Position numbers and translations under genes: made by a program. Shown in pieces: positions 30,407 to 40,300 of a DNA stretch of 64,000 nucleotides. Under the pieces are notes generated by a model that saw only the letters and a program-made list of their open reading frames with translations, was not told the DNA's origin and made no database searches. This DNA comes from Coemansia sp. RSA 487 (lineage: Eukaryota > Kickxellomycota > Kickxellomycetes > Kickxellales > Kickxellaceae). The stretch is taken from the NCBI GenBank assembly GCA_027577595.1, contig JANBRJ010000085.1:1-64000 (forward strand). Direction: 5' to 3'. Every line of letters begins with the position of its first letter. The first letter of the stretch is position 1.

Positions 30407-32043
30407 ATTTAATCAGGCTAATGTAAATAAAGAAGCGTTTGGGGGGAGGGTAGCGAAGAGGGATACGAGTTTCGATGGTATGGATTTTTATATCCTGGCG
30501 AAATGTTTGAAAATAGAAAAGAACCCTAGAAAGACAAGAGTAGTCACAAAAATTTGAAAAGGACGAGAAAAATCTGGAGGAGCTTCAGAGAAGAGAACGG
30601 TAATTTCGAAGGAAGGCCGCGGAAGGGGCTCTTCTTTTAAGCCATGGATGCCCAGACAAGGAGGAGGAAAATCCAAGAACAAAAAAATGAGGGTTGGATT
30701 TAGAGAAAACACCAACAGAAAAATACAAGGGGGGATGGGTCACTCAACCACCCCTCTCTAACCCCAATTTCTGTGGCCTCCACCCACCCTGTTCCTTACA
30801 CGCCATTTTTCCGTTCTAACCTCTCTAAAAAGATGCAAATGTTGCGTTTTTCTTGGCTGCTGGCCGACTGGCGTGCTTTGACCATTCATGTAATGCAGCA
30901 CAATTTCCACCAATCAACAGGAAAGCAAGCAGGAGGCATTTTGTGTCAAACAATGTTGCCCTAGTCGACCAAAGTTGCTTCATTCTCCTCACCCCCTTTT
31001 TTGCGGGTTATAGCATAAATGTTCCACATGTCTCGGCTGGCGGGAATGCGCAAAAGCGCAAACTGCATCTTTAGAAATGAAAGCAAAAGCATAAATGCAA
31101 GGCTTAAAGAGCAAAATGTCAGCCATCATGTGCAAGCGATGGAGGAAAGCGTTTTTTCTGATCACTGCTTGCTTTGATGTTGCAATTTCAGCCAAACGCA
31201 GGTTAGAAAACTAAATATGCTCAATGCACAAGTCAGCACCAAAAGATGTTACTGCCTTTATGTCTGCCCACTCCACAGGCCATCTCTTCTTTTTTCACAA
31301 GATTGTCAGCTGAAAAAAGTTGCTCCTGGCTAATTTGTCTGCCTGCAGTGAACAGAAAAAAGGGGGGCGGAAAGCTGGCCAAAGCGCAGACTCAAGTTCG
31401 AAACAGAAGTGGCTCGGGGATGTCCAAAACTAACTAAAAGCCAACAAGCAGGCTCCGGAATATTTTAGTCCAACGCGGGTTCCTTTTTACGAATCGTATG
31501 AGAGCAAAAAGCCCACACTTTTGCAGTAACACGAAATCGTCGTGCGCCAATTTTTGATGTAGATGACAAATTAGTTTTTTTTAGCTTCTATTAAGTAAAA
31601 ACCGCCACGTGTGTATTTATATTTCTCTTTTTTCAGAATCATAGGCCTGGCATTTCCCCTCCCCTGAATTACGTCTCTGGCAAGCAGAAATTGCTGTGAA
31701 GAAAAATCCAATGGCGACAAATAAGGTACCATTTCTGAAAAAAGAGCCTGGATTTTAGCAGCCAACCATTTCTGAGGATGCTGGCTAGATGCAGTCTGCA
31801 GAAAACGCAGTACCGTGCAGCGCAGTTCAACAAGACTCCAGTCGATATTACGTATTGTGCACACGTGGATACCCTGTCTGGATATGGCAAAACACAGTGA
31901 ACGAGATCTCGGCTGGTCCTACTGCTTTTTCAGTGTTCCAAAGAGAAGAAACCAGCCGCAGAAACTGTTCCCACTCGTTCATTGTTCAGGAGAAAAAAAG
32001 CAACACAGGAGCGAAGAAAACCATTGTCAAACGGAACAATGTC
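30407..32043. other. Long intergenic region, no gene seen
   Basis: 1.6 kb upstream of the small gene and downstream of pantothenate kinase. It has short AT-rich frames only. The 234-residue plus-strand frame at 31789-32493 is mostly the antisense shadow of the kinase gene. Confidence 0.6.
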
Positions 32044-33168
32044 TCATTCAGATTTCTTAGTGCCACTCGCAGCTTCAAACATGGCTCCAGCAGCTCCCAG
32101 GAACGACGCATTATTTGGGAACCTTGCAACGATCTTGCCAGCCGACCAGAACCCAACGGACTCCTCGAATGCCTTTCTAACAGCCATGCACGCACGCGCT
32201 TCCTCGCCATCACTCGCTTTGCCAACGGATCCAAAGCAGCCGCCAGCAAACCATACGCTGCCGAGCTCCAGAAGACGCGCCTGGAACACAGCGAGCTGAC
32301 CAAGGTTGCTGACAAACATCCGCAACAACGCTGCTACTATGTCGGCGTCAGTGAGCCTCGGATCATCGAGCTTCCCCAAGAACCCAGCCACAAGGTCTGG
32401 CGGCATCCCAATTGCCTTGCTGGTCTCAGCACCATAGATGTCGCCAACAAGGACATCGACCTTTTGTGCGTCTCCGGACGACGTGGCCGCTAAAACTGCC
32501 ACCTCGAAGCTCTCAAACGACGTCATCCGCTTTGCCAAGGTCCAGAATGTCGATGCACCGATCCCGCTGCCACTGACCCGCTCAAATCCAGCGCCACCCT
32601 TCCCAGTGACGTGCACCATTGACACACCTGTGCCAACACTGCATATCAGTGCTGGAACCTGCTGTTCAAAAGTTTTCATACCTAGCTGCCATCCGCGCAC
32701 CAACGACTGGAGCTCGTGCATTACAGCCATGTCCACAGCAAGCTTGGATTCCAGCTCATCCTTAAGCCTCAGCGCCCCACCGCCAGTGGCTGCCACACGC
32801 AACACCGGTGCCTTTATACACCCCGTAGGTTTAGTAGTGGCGGCTTCAGCCATGGCCACAAGCTTATCCAATTCTGTGGTTGGAACGCCCAGCGCCCGGA
32901 ACACCATCGCTGAACCATCTTCTGGTTCCTGGTCAGTGTCGATAGTCTCGGTTATCCAGCCACGTGGAAGTGCGTCCTGTGTCGCTTCTTGAGCCAGCTC
33001 ACGGATGACTTTTTCCAGCGGATGTGCGTGCTCTTGGTGGTCTCTCGCTCCGTCGTTCTTGTCTAACAGAACAAATTTTGCAAACGTACCGCCAATGTCC
33101 ATGCCTATCGACACAGGCGTTTGCGCGTCTGAGTTCTTAGCGGATACGGTTTGCTCCATCGCTTGCAA
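32044..33168 (-). CDS. Pantothenate kinase (eukaryotic type II)
   Basis: 374 residues, single exon. It phosphorylates pantothenate, the first step of coenzyme A synthesis. The fold is actin/hexokinase-like: phosphate-1 loop MDIGGTFAKFVLLD (about 23-36), the AATGGGALRL segment, MHELQSLVRGW holding the glutamate that acts as catalytic base in PanK enzymes, SVGTGVSMVHV (phosphate-2), and GSGIGASTFWTLAKRM. The C-terminal ASFLGAAGAM matches the family's final helix. The start at 33168 (MQAMEQT) or 33159 cannot be distinguished. Confidence 0.9.
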   Translation of the reverse strand: MQAMEQTVSAKNSDAQTPVSIGMDIGGTFAKFVLLDKNDGARDHQEHAHPLEKVIRELAQEATQDALPRGWITETIDTDQEPEDGSAMVFRALGVPTTELDKLVAMAEAATTKPTGCIKAPVLRVAATGGGALRLKDELESKLAVDMAVMHELQSLVRGWQLGMKTFEQQVPALICSVGTGVSMVHVTGKGGAGFERVSGSGIGASTFWTLAKRMTSFESFEVAVLAATSSGDAQKVDVLVGDIYGAETSKAIGMPPDLVAGFLGKLDDPRLTDADIVAALLRMFVSNLGQLAVFQARLLELGSVWFAGGCFGSVGKASDGEEARACMAVRKAFEESVGFWSAGKIVARFPNNASFLGAAGAMFEAASGTKKSE

Positions 33169-33535
33169 AATATAGAATACAGAACAATAAACGAAAAGAA
33201 GCTCTATTGGTAGAGTACAAAAATATATTTAAAAAATGATGCTGATAAGATAAGGAGTGTCTCATTTTCTCTTTTTCATATGGTGCCAACATATCGTTAT
33301 CTCTTTTTCTTTGGGCTGTGTTTGCCATTGCATTTGCTTCCAAATAATGTTTGCTGCTGTTGTCTTTTTTTCAGATCTCAGTTCCATACTATTCCCCAGC
33401 TCCCCAACAAGTTTAATATCTAGATTTTGCTGATATATTTCATGTAGGCTGCAAGTGACATTCTTCCGGTATTATCAAGTGCGAATATGTCGAATAAATA
33501 GTCTTAATTACAAGTACAGACAAAAATGTGTATCT
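33169..33535. other. Intergenic gap, pantothenate kinase promoter
   Basis: 367 AT-rich bases between the kinase start and the ankyrin gene stop. No feature beyond the expected promoter. Confidence 0.6.
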
Positions 33536-34366
33536 TTAAAGAGTGTCTAGCAATTTGATCGTAAGCATATCAGGTGCAGCGCCCTTTTCCATCAGCCAGG
33601 AGATAATGTCCGAGTGCTTCTTTTGTACGGCGTATCGAAGCGCCAGCGACGACACCGGGGCACCAGCCCTAACCAACTTCTTGACCACCTCCAAATGTCC
33701 ATAAACAACGGCCATGAGCAGAGCCTTGCTATCGCTGCTACCGGCACTGGTAGTGTCGGCACCGTGTCTCAGCAGTAGTCTTACCATTGGCAGGTTTCCG
33801 GCCCTTGCAGCCATCACAAGCCCAGTGCTCCCCTTGGCACCCTCAACCGAGAGCTTGAGCTTGAGTAGTTTGCAAACAAGATCAAACCGCGTCTGATTCG
33901 GATTCACCAGGGATCCATTGCCATCGTTTCTACTGCGCTTGCGCTTCTTTCCACGACGACCTGTATTTTGCTTGGTCTTATTATGGCATGTCGCAGGTAG
34001 CGGGTGGTCTTCAGCAAACTGGAATAGCCTGCTTGGGATCTTGATCTCCTCAACCCTAATATCCTTGACCTGTCGCTTACTTTTCCTTTCCTTGCTGCGT
34101 CTAGGCGACACAAGCTCGTTCTCGTTCCGTTCTATCTGCGACAACAGATCGGTGGTTAGAAATCTGTAGGGCAGCGAGCTGGCGATCACGTGCCCCTTGA
34201 GCCAACGTCCTTTCTCGCGCACGAACCGGTAGCACGTCCTTGGTGTCAGCGCTGGGCGCAGGCATAGGTATGTCCATCGGTTGACTGACACAAGGTGTTC
34301 ATTCCCAGAGCGTAACAAAAATTCCAGCAGCAATTCAAACGGTAAATCCGTTAGCCTGGCCATCAC
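33536..34366 (-). CDS. F-box-like / ankyrin-repeat protein
   Basis: 276 residues from the tandem ATGATG at 34366. The N-terminus (LTDLPFELLLEFLLRSGNEHLVSVN, about 5-30) resembles an F-box. A basic linker with a bipartite nuclear-localisation-like cluster (GRRGKKRKRSRN, about 136-147) precedes three ankyrin repeats at the C-terminus (GSTGLVMAARAGNLPMVRLLL, SKALLMAVVYGHLEVVKKLV, SLALRYAVQKKHSDIISWLM). If the F-box holds, it could be an SCF substrate receptor; the F-box call is weak and the ankyrin call strong. Confidence 0.75.
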   Translation of the reverse strand: MMARLTDLPFELLLEFLLRSGNEHLVSVNRWTYLCLRPALTPRTCYRFVREKGRWLKGHVIASSLPYRFLTTDLLSQIERNENELVSPRRSKERKSKRQVKDIRVEEIKIPSRLFQFAEDHPLPATCHNKTKQNTGRRGKKRKRSRNDGNGSLVNPNQTRFDLVCKLLKLKLSVEGAKGSTGLVMAARAGNLPMVRLLLRHGADTTSAGSSDSKALLMAVVYGHLEVVKKLVRAGAPVSSLALRYAVQKKHSDIISWLMEKGAAPDMLTIKLLDTL

Positions 34367-34634
34367 AACTTTGATCGCTTGTGGACGTTTCTAGGATACA
34401 CACAGTTCATAAGTAAAGAGCGACAAACAAATACAAAGTAGAAAAAAGAAATTTGTCAAATTGCAGACATTTTATGTATCAAAGCTTGTAATAAAAAAAG
34501 TAAAAAAACTGCTCTCTTGAAAAAAAAGATCAAGAAAGAGTTTGCGTTTATCTGATCATTCAGCTTTCATTGGATCTTCCTTGAGCATCCCTTGACCAAC
34601 ATTTTCCATTCAATACCACTGCTACCAATCTCAG

Positions 34635-35879
34635 CTAGGCCATGTCGTTGGTGGTAGTAGCTGTTGGTTTCTGGTCCGCAGAGCCATCCTTCAGCTTCGT
34701 TTCTTCCTCGGTGGCATCGTTTTCAGCAGTTTTGCTTGAATCAAGGCGCATTCCAGCAGTTGGTTCGTCATCAATATCAGCGCCATTAGCATTATCCCCG
34801 CTTTCTTCGGGAGCAGCCGTTACTTGTGCTGGTTGTGGCTTCGCAGAATCAACAGCATCATCACCGCCCTTCACGCCCTCGCCGGTACCGGTATCAGTTG
34901 GTGCTGGAAGATCGTCGGCCGCATCAATATGTGCAGGCTGCGGCTCTGGCGGTGTAACATCGTCGGATGTTGTGGCAGCAGCCGTAGCTGCCGCTTTAGA
35001 ACCAGGCTCCTGTCTTTCCACTGCCGCTGAAGGAGTGCTCTCGGACTTGCCGACAAACTTGTCGGGAATATTCTCCGGATCGATGCGATCGGCAAGTGCA
35101 GCGTACGCGTTGGCAGCACCAACAACAACAAACTTCTTCTTCGTCTCATCCGACAGCCATCTGCCGATAATGTTGAAAATAGTTTCACCCCACGCTGGTA
35201 CGTTGGCAAAGATCTTGGTAGCCAGGGTCTCTGGGTAATTGTCTGACATGAGCTGAACTGTGGCTCTCGAGGCAGCGCGCGCAAGCTTGTCGTAGCTGAA
35301 GAGGCTCACGCCCTCGTAGTCGTGGACCTGCACCATGTCTGCGGTGTTGACGAAATCAACCATACGCATGCCGCGCTCATGGAGCTGCACACGCCACCTC
35401 AGGAACCTGTCGAGATCGCCAAAGACGGCCTTGTTGTCTAGGCTGCCGTAGAAATTGTAAGTCACCGGGCGGCCGTCCTTGTCGGTTCCATGGATGTACC
35501 CGACTGAACCAAATGTTTCTGCAGGGAACGTTTCATCTAAAAGACCGTCGATGCCAAACTCAGCACGCCACTTGAGCGTGCTTGCAAGCATCTCGCGCGC
35601 CTGGTCTATGTCATTGTTGCGCGCCCTCAGGAACTTGACTAATATTACGTCAATACGCGGATCGCTTTCCTGCTTGTCAGTGTCGGCTTGGAGCAACGGG
35701 ACGCCCCAGAGCGTGGCGCTCACAGGTGCAGTCGATGTCTCGCCCGCAGTCTTGACGATGTCTGGTAGTGCTTCGCGGAGCTTTACAAGAAGTGCTTTCT
35801 CGACGTCGCTGAAAACCTGTACCTTGCTGGCAGCGGGCGGCGTCGTGGCTGGTGGTTGCGGTTTTGCGTCAGTTTCCAT
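34635..35879 (-). CDS. SFH5: Sfh5-like CRAL-TRIO (Sec14-family) lipid-transfer protein
   Basis: 414 residues from ATG 35879 (METDAKPQPP). The N-terminal helical CRAL-TRIO-N region has LWGVPLL...DPRIDVILVKFLRARNNDIDQAREML...TLKWRAEF, the characteristic Sfh5 pattern; the Sec14 lipid-binding domain (YIHGTDKDGRPVTYNFYG to about residue 280) follows. The last ~130 residues are a Pro/Ala/Glu/Asp-rich tail absent from yeast Sfh5. Family members bind phosphatidylinositol, and yeast Sfh5 binds haem. Upstream on the minus strand, CCTAACTCTTC...CTACAG ends at 35896 and looks like a genuine branch site and acceptor, so a 5' intron and perhaps a tiny coding or non-coding first exon exist. The frame extended to 36050 would translate that intron. 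Confidence 0.82.
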   Translation of the reverse strand: METDAKPQPPATTPPAASKVQVFSDVEKALLVKLREALPDIVKTAGETSTAPVSATLWGVPLLQADTDKQESDPRIDVILVKFLRARNNDIDQAREMLASTLKWRAEFGIDGLLDETFPAETFGSVGYIHGTDKDGRPVTYNFYGSLDNKAVFGDLDRFLRWRVQLHERGMRMVDFVNTADMVQVHDYEGVSLFSYDKLARAASRATVQLMSDNYPETLATKIFANVPAWGETIFNIIGRWLSDETKKKFVVVGAANAYAALADRIDPENIPDKFVGKSESTPSAAVERQEPGSKAAATAAATTSDDVTPPEPQPAHIDAADDLPAPTDTGTGEGVKGGDDAVDSAKPQPAQVTAAPEESGDNANGADIDDEPTAGMRLDSSKTAENDATEEETKLKDGSADQKPTATTTNDMA

Positions 35880-36101
35880 CGGTTGAACGATTCGGCTGTA
35901 GGGAGAAAGTTTGGAGAACGAAAAAGAGGGAGAAGAGTTAGGTTTTGTAGCGAGAAATGAAAGGAGAGAAAGGAAAGAAGAGGCGAAAACAACAAACACA
36001 AACAAACAAAAGCCTCTTTGCATCTTTGTTTTGATAAAAACCAAATGCACCCCAGATCCTGCTTTTTTTCACTTTGACAATATGGAGCTGCTGCCAAAAG
36101 C

Positions 36102-37163
36102 CTAATCGTGCTTGCCGGCTTTCAGCGCCTTCTTTTCCAGTGAACGCTTGCGCTGCTCGGCGCGTTTGGCCTTCTTCTCCTGGTTCCTGCTCATTGGCGC
36201 AGGGCCAAGCAGATTCGCAGCAAAGAACGCGTCGACTGCCGCCTCGTCGATATCGTCCAGACAGTGATGGCCAAACCTGCCATCGCGGTACGCTCTCAGG
36301 AAGAAGCCCAGTGTTTTCTCGACATCCAGCTCACCGCCCTTGCGCAGGGCACCGATCCTTGCGCCCAGCATGGAGACCAGGGCATTGATATCATCGGTGG
36401 GGCGGTCGATGCCCAAGACACTGCAGTAGTCGACTCCGGGGATGCGGTTGAGGCGGAACAGCAGGTAGTCTGCCAGCACAGACTCGTCGGCCACATCGTC
36501 CTTGATGCCGCCTGTCAATGCCACCTTGATAGCAGTCTCGGGGTCATGGATATGCGGCGCCATCACACCGGGCGTGTCGACCAGGTAGACGGCCGGCGAG
36601 TCCAGCACCTTGATCCTGCTGCTGAGCGCCCGCGTCACTCCCGGCTTGGCCCCCGTCGGCGCAGCCTTGCCGCGGCCCACGCCTATGCGCCGCAGCGCGT
36701 TGATCAGCGACGACTTTCCCACGTTGGGCATCCCGACCACCATAATCGAGTACTGCGAGAACCTGAATGGGTCTGCCTGCGCCTTATCGACCGCCGCCGC
36801 CAGAATGCGCTTCACGCTGGCGTTGTCAGAGATTGCATCCGTGAATACGACGCGGTGGTTCGTGCGTCGTGTGAGCTCCATTTCTATCGTGCGCTGCACA
36901 TGTGCGGGAGCCAGATCCGCCTTGTTGTACACCACTAGCCGGTCCTTGCTGCCGACAATGTCCTCGAATTGCCGATTGATCGAGGACAGTGGGATCCGCG
37001 CATCACGGGTCTCTACGATCAGATCGACGGAGCGCAGCTGGTCCCGCATCTGCTTCACGCCCTTGGCCATATGACCCGGAAACCAGTTGATCGTCTTCTC
37101 GCATTTGAATCCACTGCGCCAGTGCACCGATGTCTGGCTCAACGCCTGCTTTATTGTCGTCAT
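36102..37163 (-). CDS. MTG1: Circularly permuted GTPase, Mtg1-like mitochondrial ribosome assembly factor
   Basis: 353 residues from ATG 37163. The G motifs occur in permuted order: NKADL (G4, about 82), then GMPNVGKSSLINALRR (G1, about 148-163), T-rich switch region (GAKPGVTRAL, G2) and VDTPGV (G3). The N-terminal INWFPGHMAKGVKQM block is the YlqF/MTG1 signature. The C-terminal region has DPETAIKVALTGGIKDD and a basic tail (KKAKRAEQRKRSLEKKALKAGK). The family binds the mitochondrial large ribosomal subunit late in assembly. The longer frame to 37283 adds a hydrophobic stretch that I regard as leader sequence. Confidence 0.87.
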   Translation of the reverse strand: MTTIKQALSQTSVHWRSGFKCEKTINWFPGHMAKGVKQMRDQLRSVDLIVETRDARIPLSSINRQFEDIVGSKDRLVVYNKADLAPAHVQRTIEMELTRRTNHRVVFTDAISDNASVKRILAAAVDKAQADPFRFSQYSIMVVGMPNVGKSSLINALRRIGVGRGKAAPTGAKPGVTRALSSRIKVLDSPAVYLVDTPGVMAPHIHDPETAIKVALTGGIKDDVADESVLADYLLFRLNRIPGVDYCSVLGIDRPTDDINALVSMLGARIGALRKGGELDVEKTLGFFLRAYRDGRFGHHCLDDIDEAAVDAFFAANLLGPAPMSRNQEKKAKRAEQRKRSLEKKALKAGKHD

Positions 37164-37382
37164 CAGCTCTATTATATATGTTATCTCTCGATTTTCTGCC
37201 TGTTGGTATATTACAGAATGTTCAAATAAGCAAAAGACAAATGTTGATTCTATCAAGCTTGAAGCCGCCAGTAATAAATCCATTTGATTGCGATCCTATA
37301 TCTGCAGCCAGTAGAAATATGGGCGGAGGCTGTGAAGCCAAATCCCAACCAAAAATACCATGGAAATGTGCAGATCATTTTG

Positions 37383-40300
37383 TTAGACATGGAGTGGAAC
37401 AAGCTCAAAGCTGATGACTGCTGGACTGACTGTAGGCAACCATATATGGTTGCCAGAAACGTCAACCGCATCCAGTCCCACATCAAACAACACTGTCTGC
37501 ATTTCCCCACTGGTCGCCAAACAAATATGTCCGCTGGTGCTTACAATAAAGTAGACCCACGACGCCGCTCGCATGGCCCTGGTTAGGACACTAGCACTCT
37601 GCACACAGAGCGACGGATCGGTGCTGTTAGGTTGTGCAATCTGTGAAAACAGGCGAGATAGATCGGCTGCCGCAGCGTTGCGCACATCAAGGGGAGAGGA
37701 CCCTGGCTTCTGGAGGGAGCCAGGCGGTGGTGGCTGTGTCCACACCGCCCACCACTGGGGCTGGAGATACGTCGACAGGTTGCCCATGTCTGTCACCGGA
37801 CCCAGGATGATCTGGCCCCAGTCTCCCGGCAGCGTAAACGCAATGCAGGGGAACGTGTCCAGGTCCTGGAACTCGAATCGGATCCTATATGCCTTGGCAA
37901 CGCCCAACGACCGCAGACCAGCGTGCTGGTCGGTCAGCACGCACTGCTTCGGCACCTCATCGCGATCCCCACTAGCTTCGACGCCGTCCCTGTTGTCCGA
38001 TGATACGCTCAGCGAACTTTTGGTTTTGCACAGCCAGCCAGCTTCGCTGGCGCCATCGTTGCTGCCACCCTTGATACTGCAGCACGACTGCTGGTCAAAA
38101 TTGTCGCCTCCAAGGAAGACCACACCCTGGTTGTACGAGAGCGAAAACGCCGGGTACCACGTCCGGTCGCGCGAGAGGCCCTGGAACCCGTTGGCGCTGC
38201 CCTCCACGGTTCCCTGCTCGTTGATTCCAAAGGCCAGCCCCAGGGACTTGCCATTCTGGTAGAACACAACCCGGCCGTTGTCCAGGTCCAGCTCAGCCGA
38301 TATTACGTCGCCTGCCTTCCACTGCTCGCCATACACGTTCTTGTCGGGAATCCCAAACCACTTGCGCTTGCGGTACCCATCGTAAGCCACAGACTCAAAG
38401 TCATCGCCCACGCCAACCCCGCTCTCGGGAAAGAACCCGCACTGGTCCGTGCACCAGCCGATCTGAACCAAGCCCGCCGATAGCAACCGAATGTGGAACC
38501 GGTGCACGCCGCCCAGCCGCCCATCCACCCCCGTGCGTGTCCTGACGGACTCGAACTTCCACCCGGCGTTCCATACTGTGCACCCGTCCGCAAGCGCAGA
38601 GAAGGCCGGGTAGTACGGCGAATAGTTGTGGTACATTATCCCGGGCGGGTCCATCAGTGTTGTAAGCGGCCCCGAGATGGCCACCGCCGTGCTGCCATCC
38701 GTATCGATATTGGGGTCTGAGACAATTGTTGCCAGGAACGGCGATGACGGCGTCTCGCGGCTGCTGCTGATTGAGCTGCTGGTGCTGCTCGGCGAATGCC
38801 GTCTGCTGTGCGATGATGTGCGGGAAATTAGCGGCAGCCCACTGCCTTCCATTCCAAGATTCTGTACACTGCCGCTGCTGCCATTGCTTGCATGGCCAGG
38901 CCAATGTCTTCTTTGAGTTTCGTCCGCATTGGCGTTGTGATGCATCCCACTACTAAGCCGCATCACTGTGTTGATGCGGTTCACTTGCCCCGTGCCTCGA
39001 GGACCCGCCCGATCGATGATCCAGCACCCAGCTCCGTGGTCCGATACCGACTGCGGCTCAATGCACGAGTACATGTCCTCGCACGTCTTCCACCCTGCCG
39101 AGTAGCGGTCTAGTGTAAACTGCGCGTAGAACCGACCAGACGTTGCTATACACTCCGGGTGCAGCGCCATGTGCTTTCCAAAATACAGCATTGCTGTCAG
39201 CTTCGCCAGCGCGCTTATTCCAGTCTGGGCGATGGGCGCAAGCCATGCTTGCAACGCCCTATCATCTTCCAAACTACTGTCATTGTGGACTATGGCTGCC
39301 ATCTCTACTGTCGAAGTGGCAATTGGGCTTCCACCATTTTCCGACCCCTGGTGCTCCTCTGCGTCTTCGGAGGACTGTGGATCGTTGCTGTTGCGAGAGC
39401 GTTGCAACTCAGGAGTCCTTTTGACTATATCCATTACCTCTGTCATCCCCGCTCCAATGTCCTCGCGATCCACCGCCAGGATCAGGTTGCTTGACGAGAT
39501 CGCCGTGTCAACCACGTACTTGCTGCACAGGTCGACCAGCTCTGTGGCATCGTTTCTGCTGAGTGTTTTGAGATCAATGCTAGAAAGCACACGCATCACT
39601 AGGCCGCGCAAATCAGGGAACTCGTTGTAGAAGATGCGCATTATCCAGAGCGCTCTCTGCGTAACCACCGGCGATTGGATCACCAGCCCGGGACCCAACG
39701 AGTCCGCAAACGCGTCCAGCACAAGATACAGCGCAGGCAGAAGGCATCGCATCCGCGGGTCGCGCAGAATGCCAGTAAACTCGGGCTCTTTGTCCCCAGC
39801 ATCGCCGCTGTCTTGGTAGCTGGGTTTGCTTGGCTCTGAGCGCACGTACTTGCTCTTCCTTTTAATTCTACCGCTTACGTCTGTCCACCGCCCCTCCGAG
39901 ATTTCGTCGGGTCGGTGCGATGACGATAGCGGCGACGATAGCGACATGTCGCTGGCATCAGGGGAGGAAGCACGCATTCTGATGATGTGGTTGCGACAAA
40001 GCAGTGTCTTATTGTCTTTTGCTGCTGCACGGAAGTGTGGGTCGTCTTGGTTCCGCAGATAATACGCCATTACGAACGTATTAACGCTCGCACGCGCATG
40101 CTGTTCGCGAGCACGCGGCGCTCTGATAACCCTGCGGAACGCAAGCGCCACGTCGTGATCCATATTAATGCTAGATGCTTGGTGGCTATCCAGAAAGCTC
40201 TGGACGTCGTCCCACATGTCAAAGTAGCGCATCAGGTACATCGCTAGCTGCGCCAGCAAAGTCAGCTGAAAGTTCAGAAACTCGTTGACCGCTGTGTCGA

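Noticed and set aside
31789-32493. 234-residue plus-strand open frame
   Set aside because: It is mainly antisense to pantothenate kinase, which has clear family motifs; the frame itself has none.
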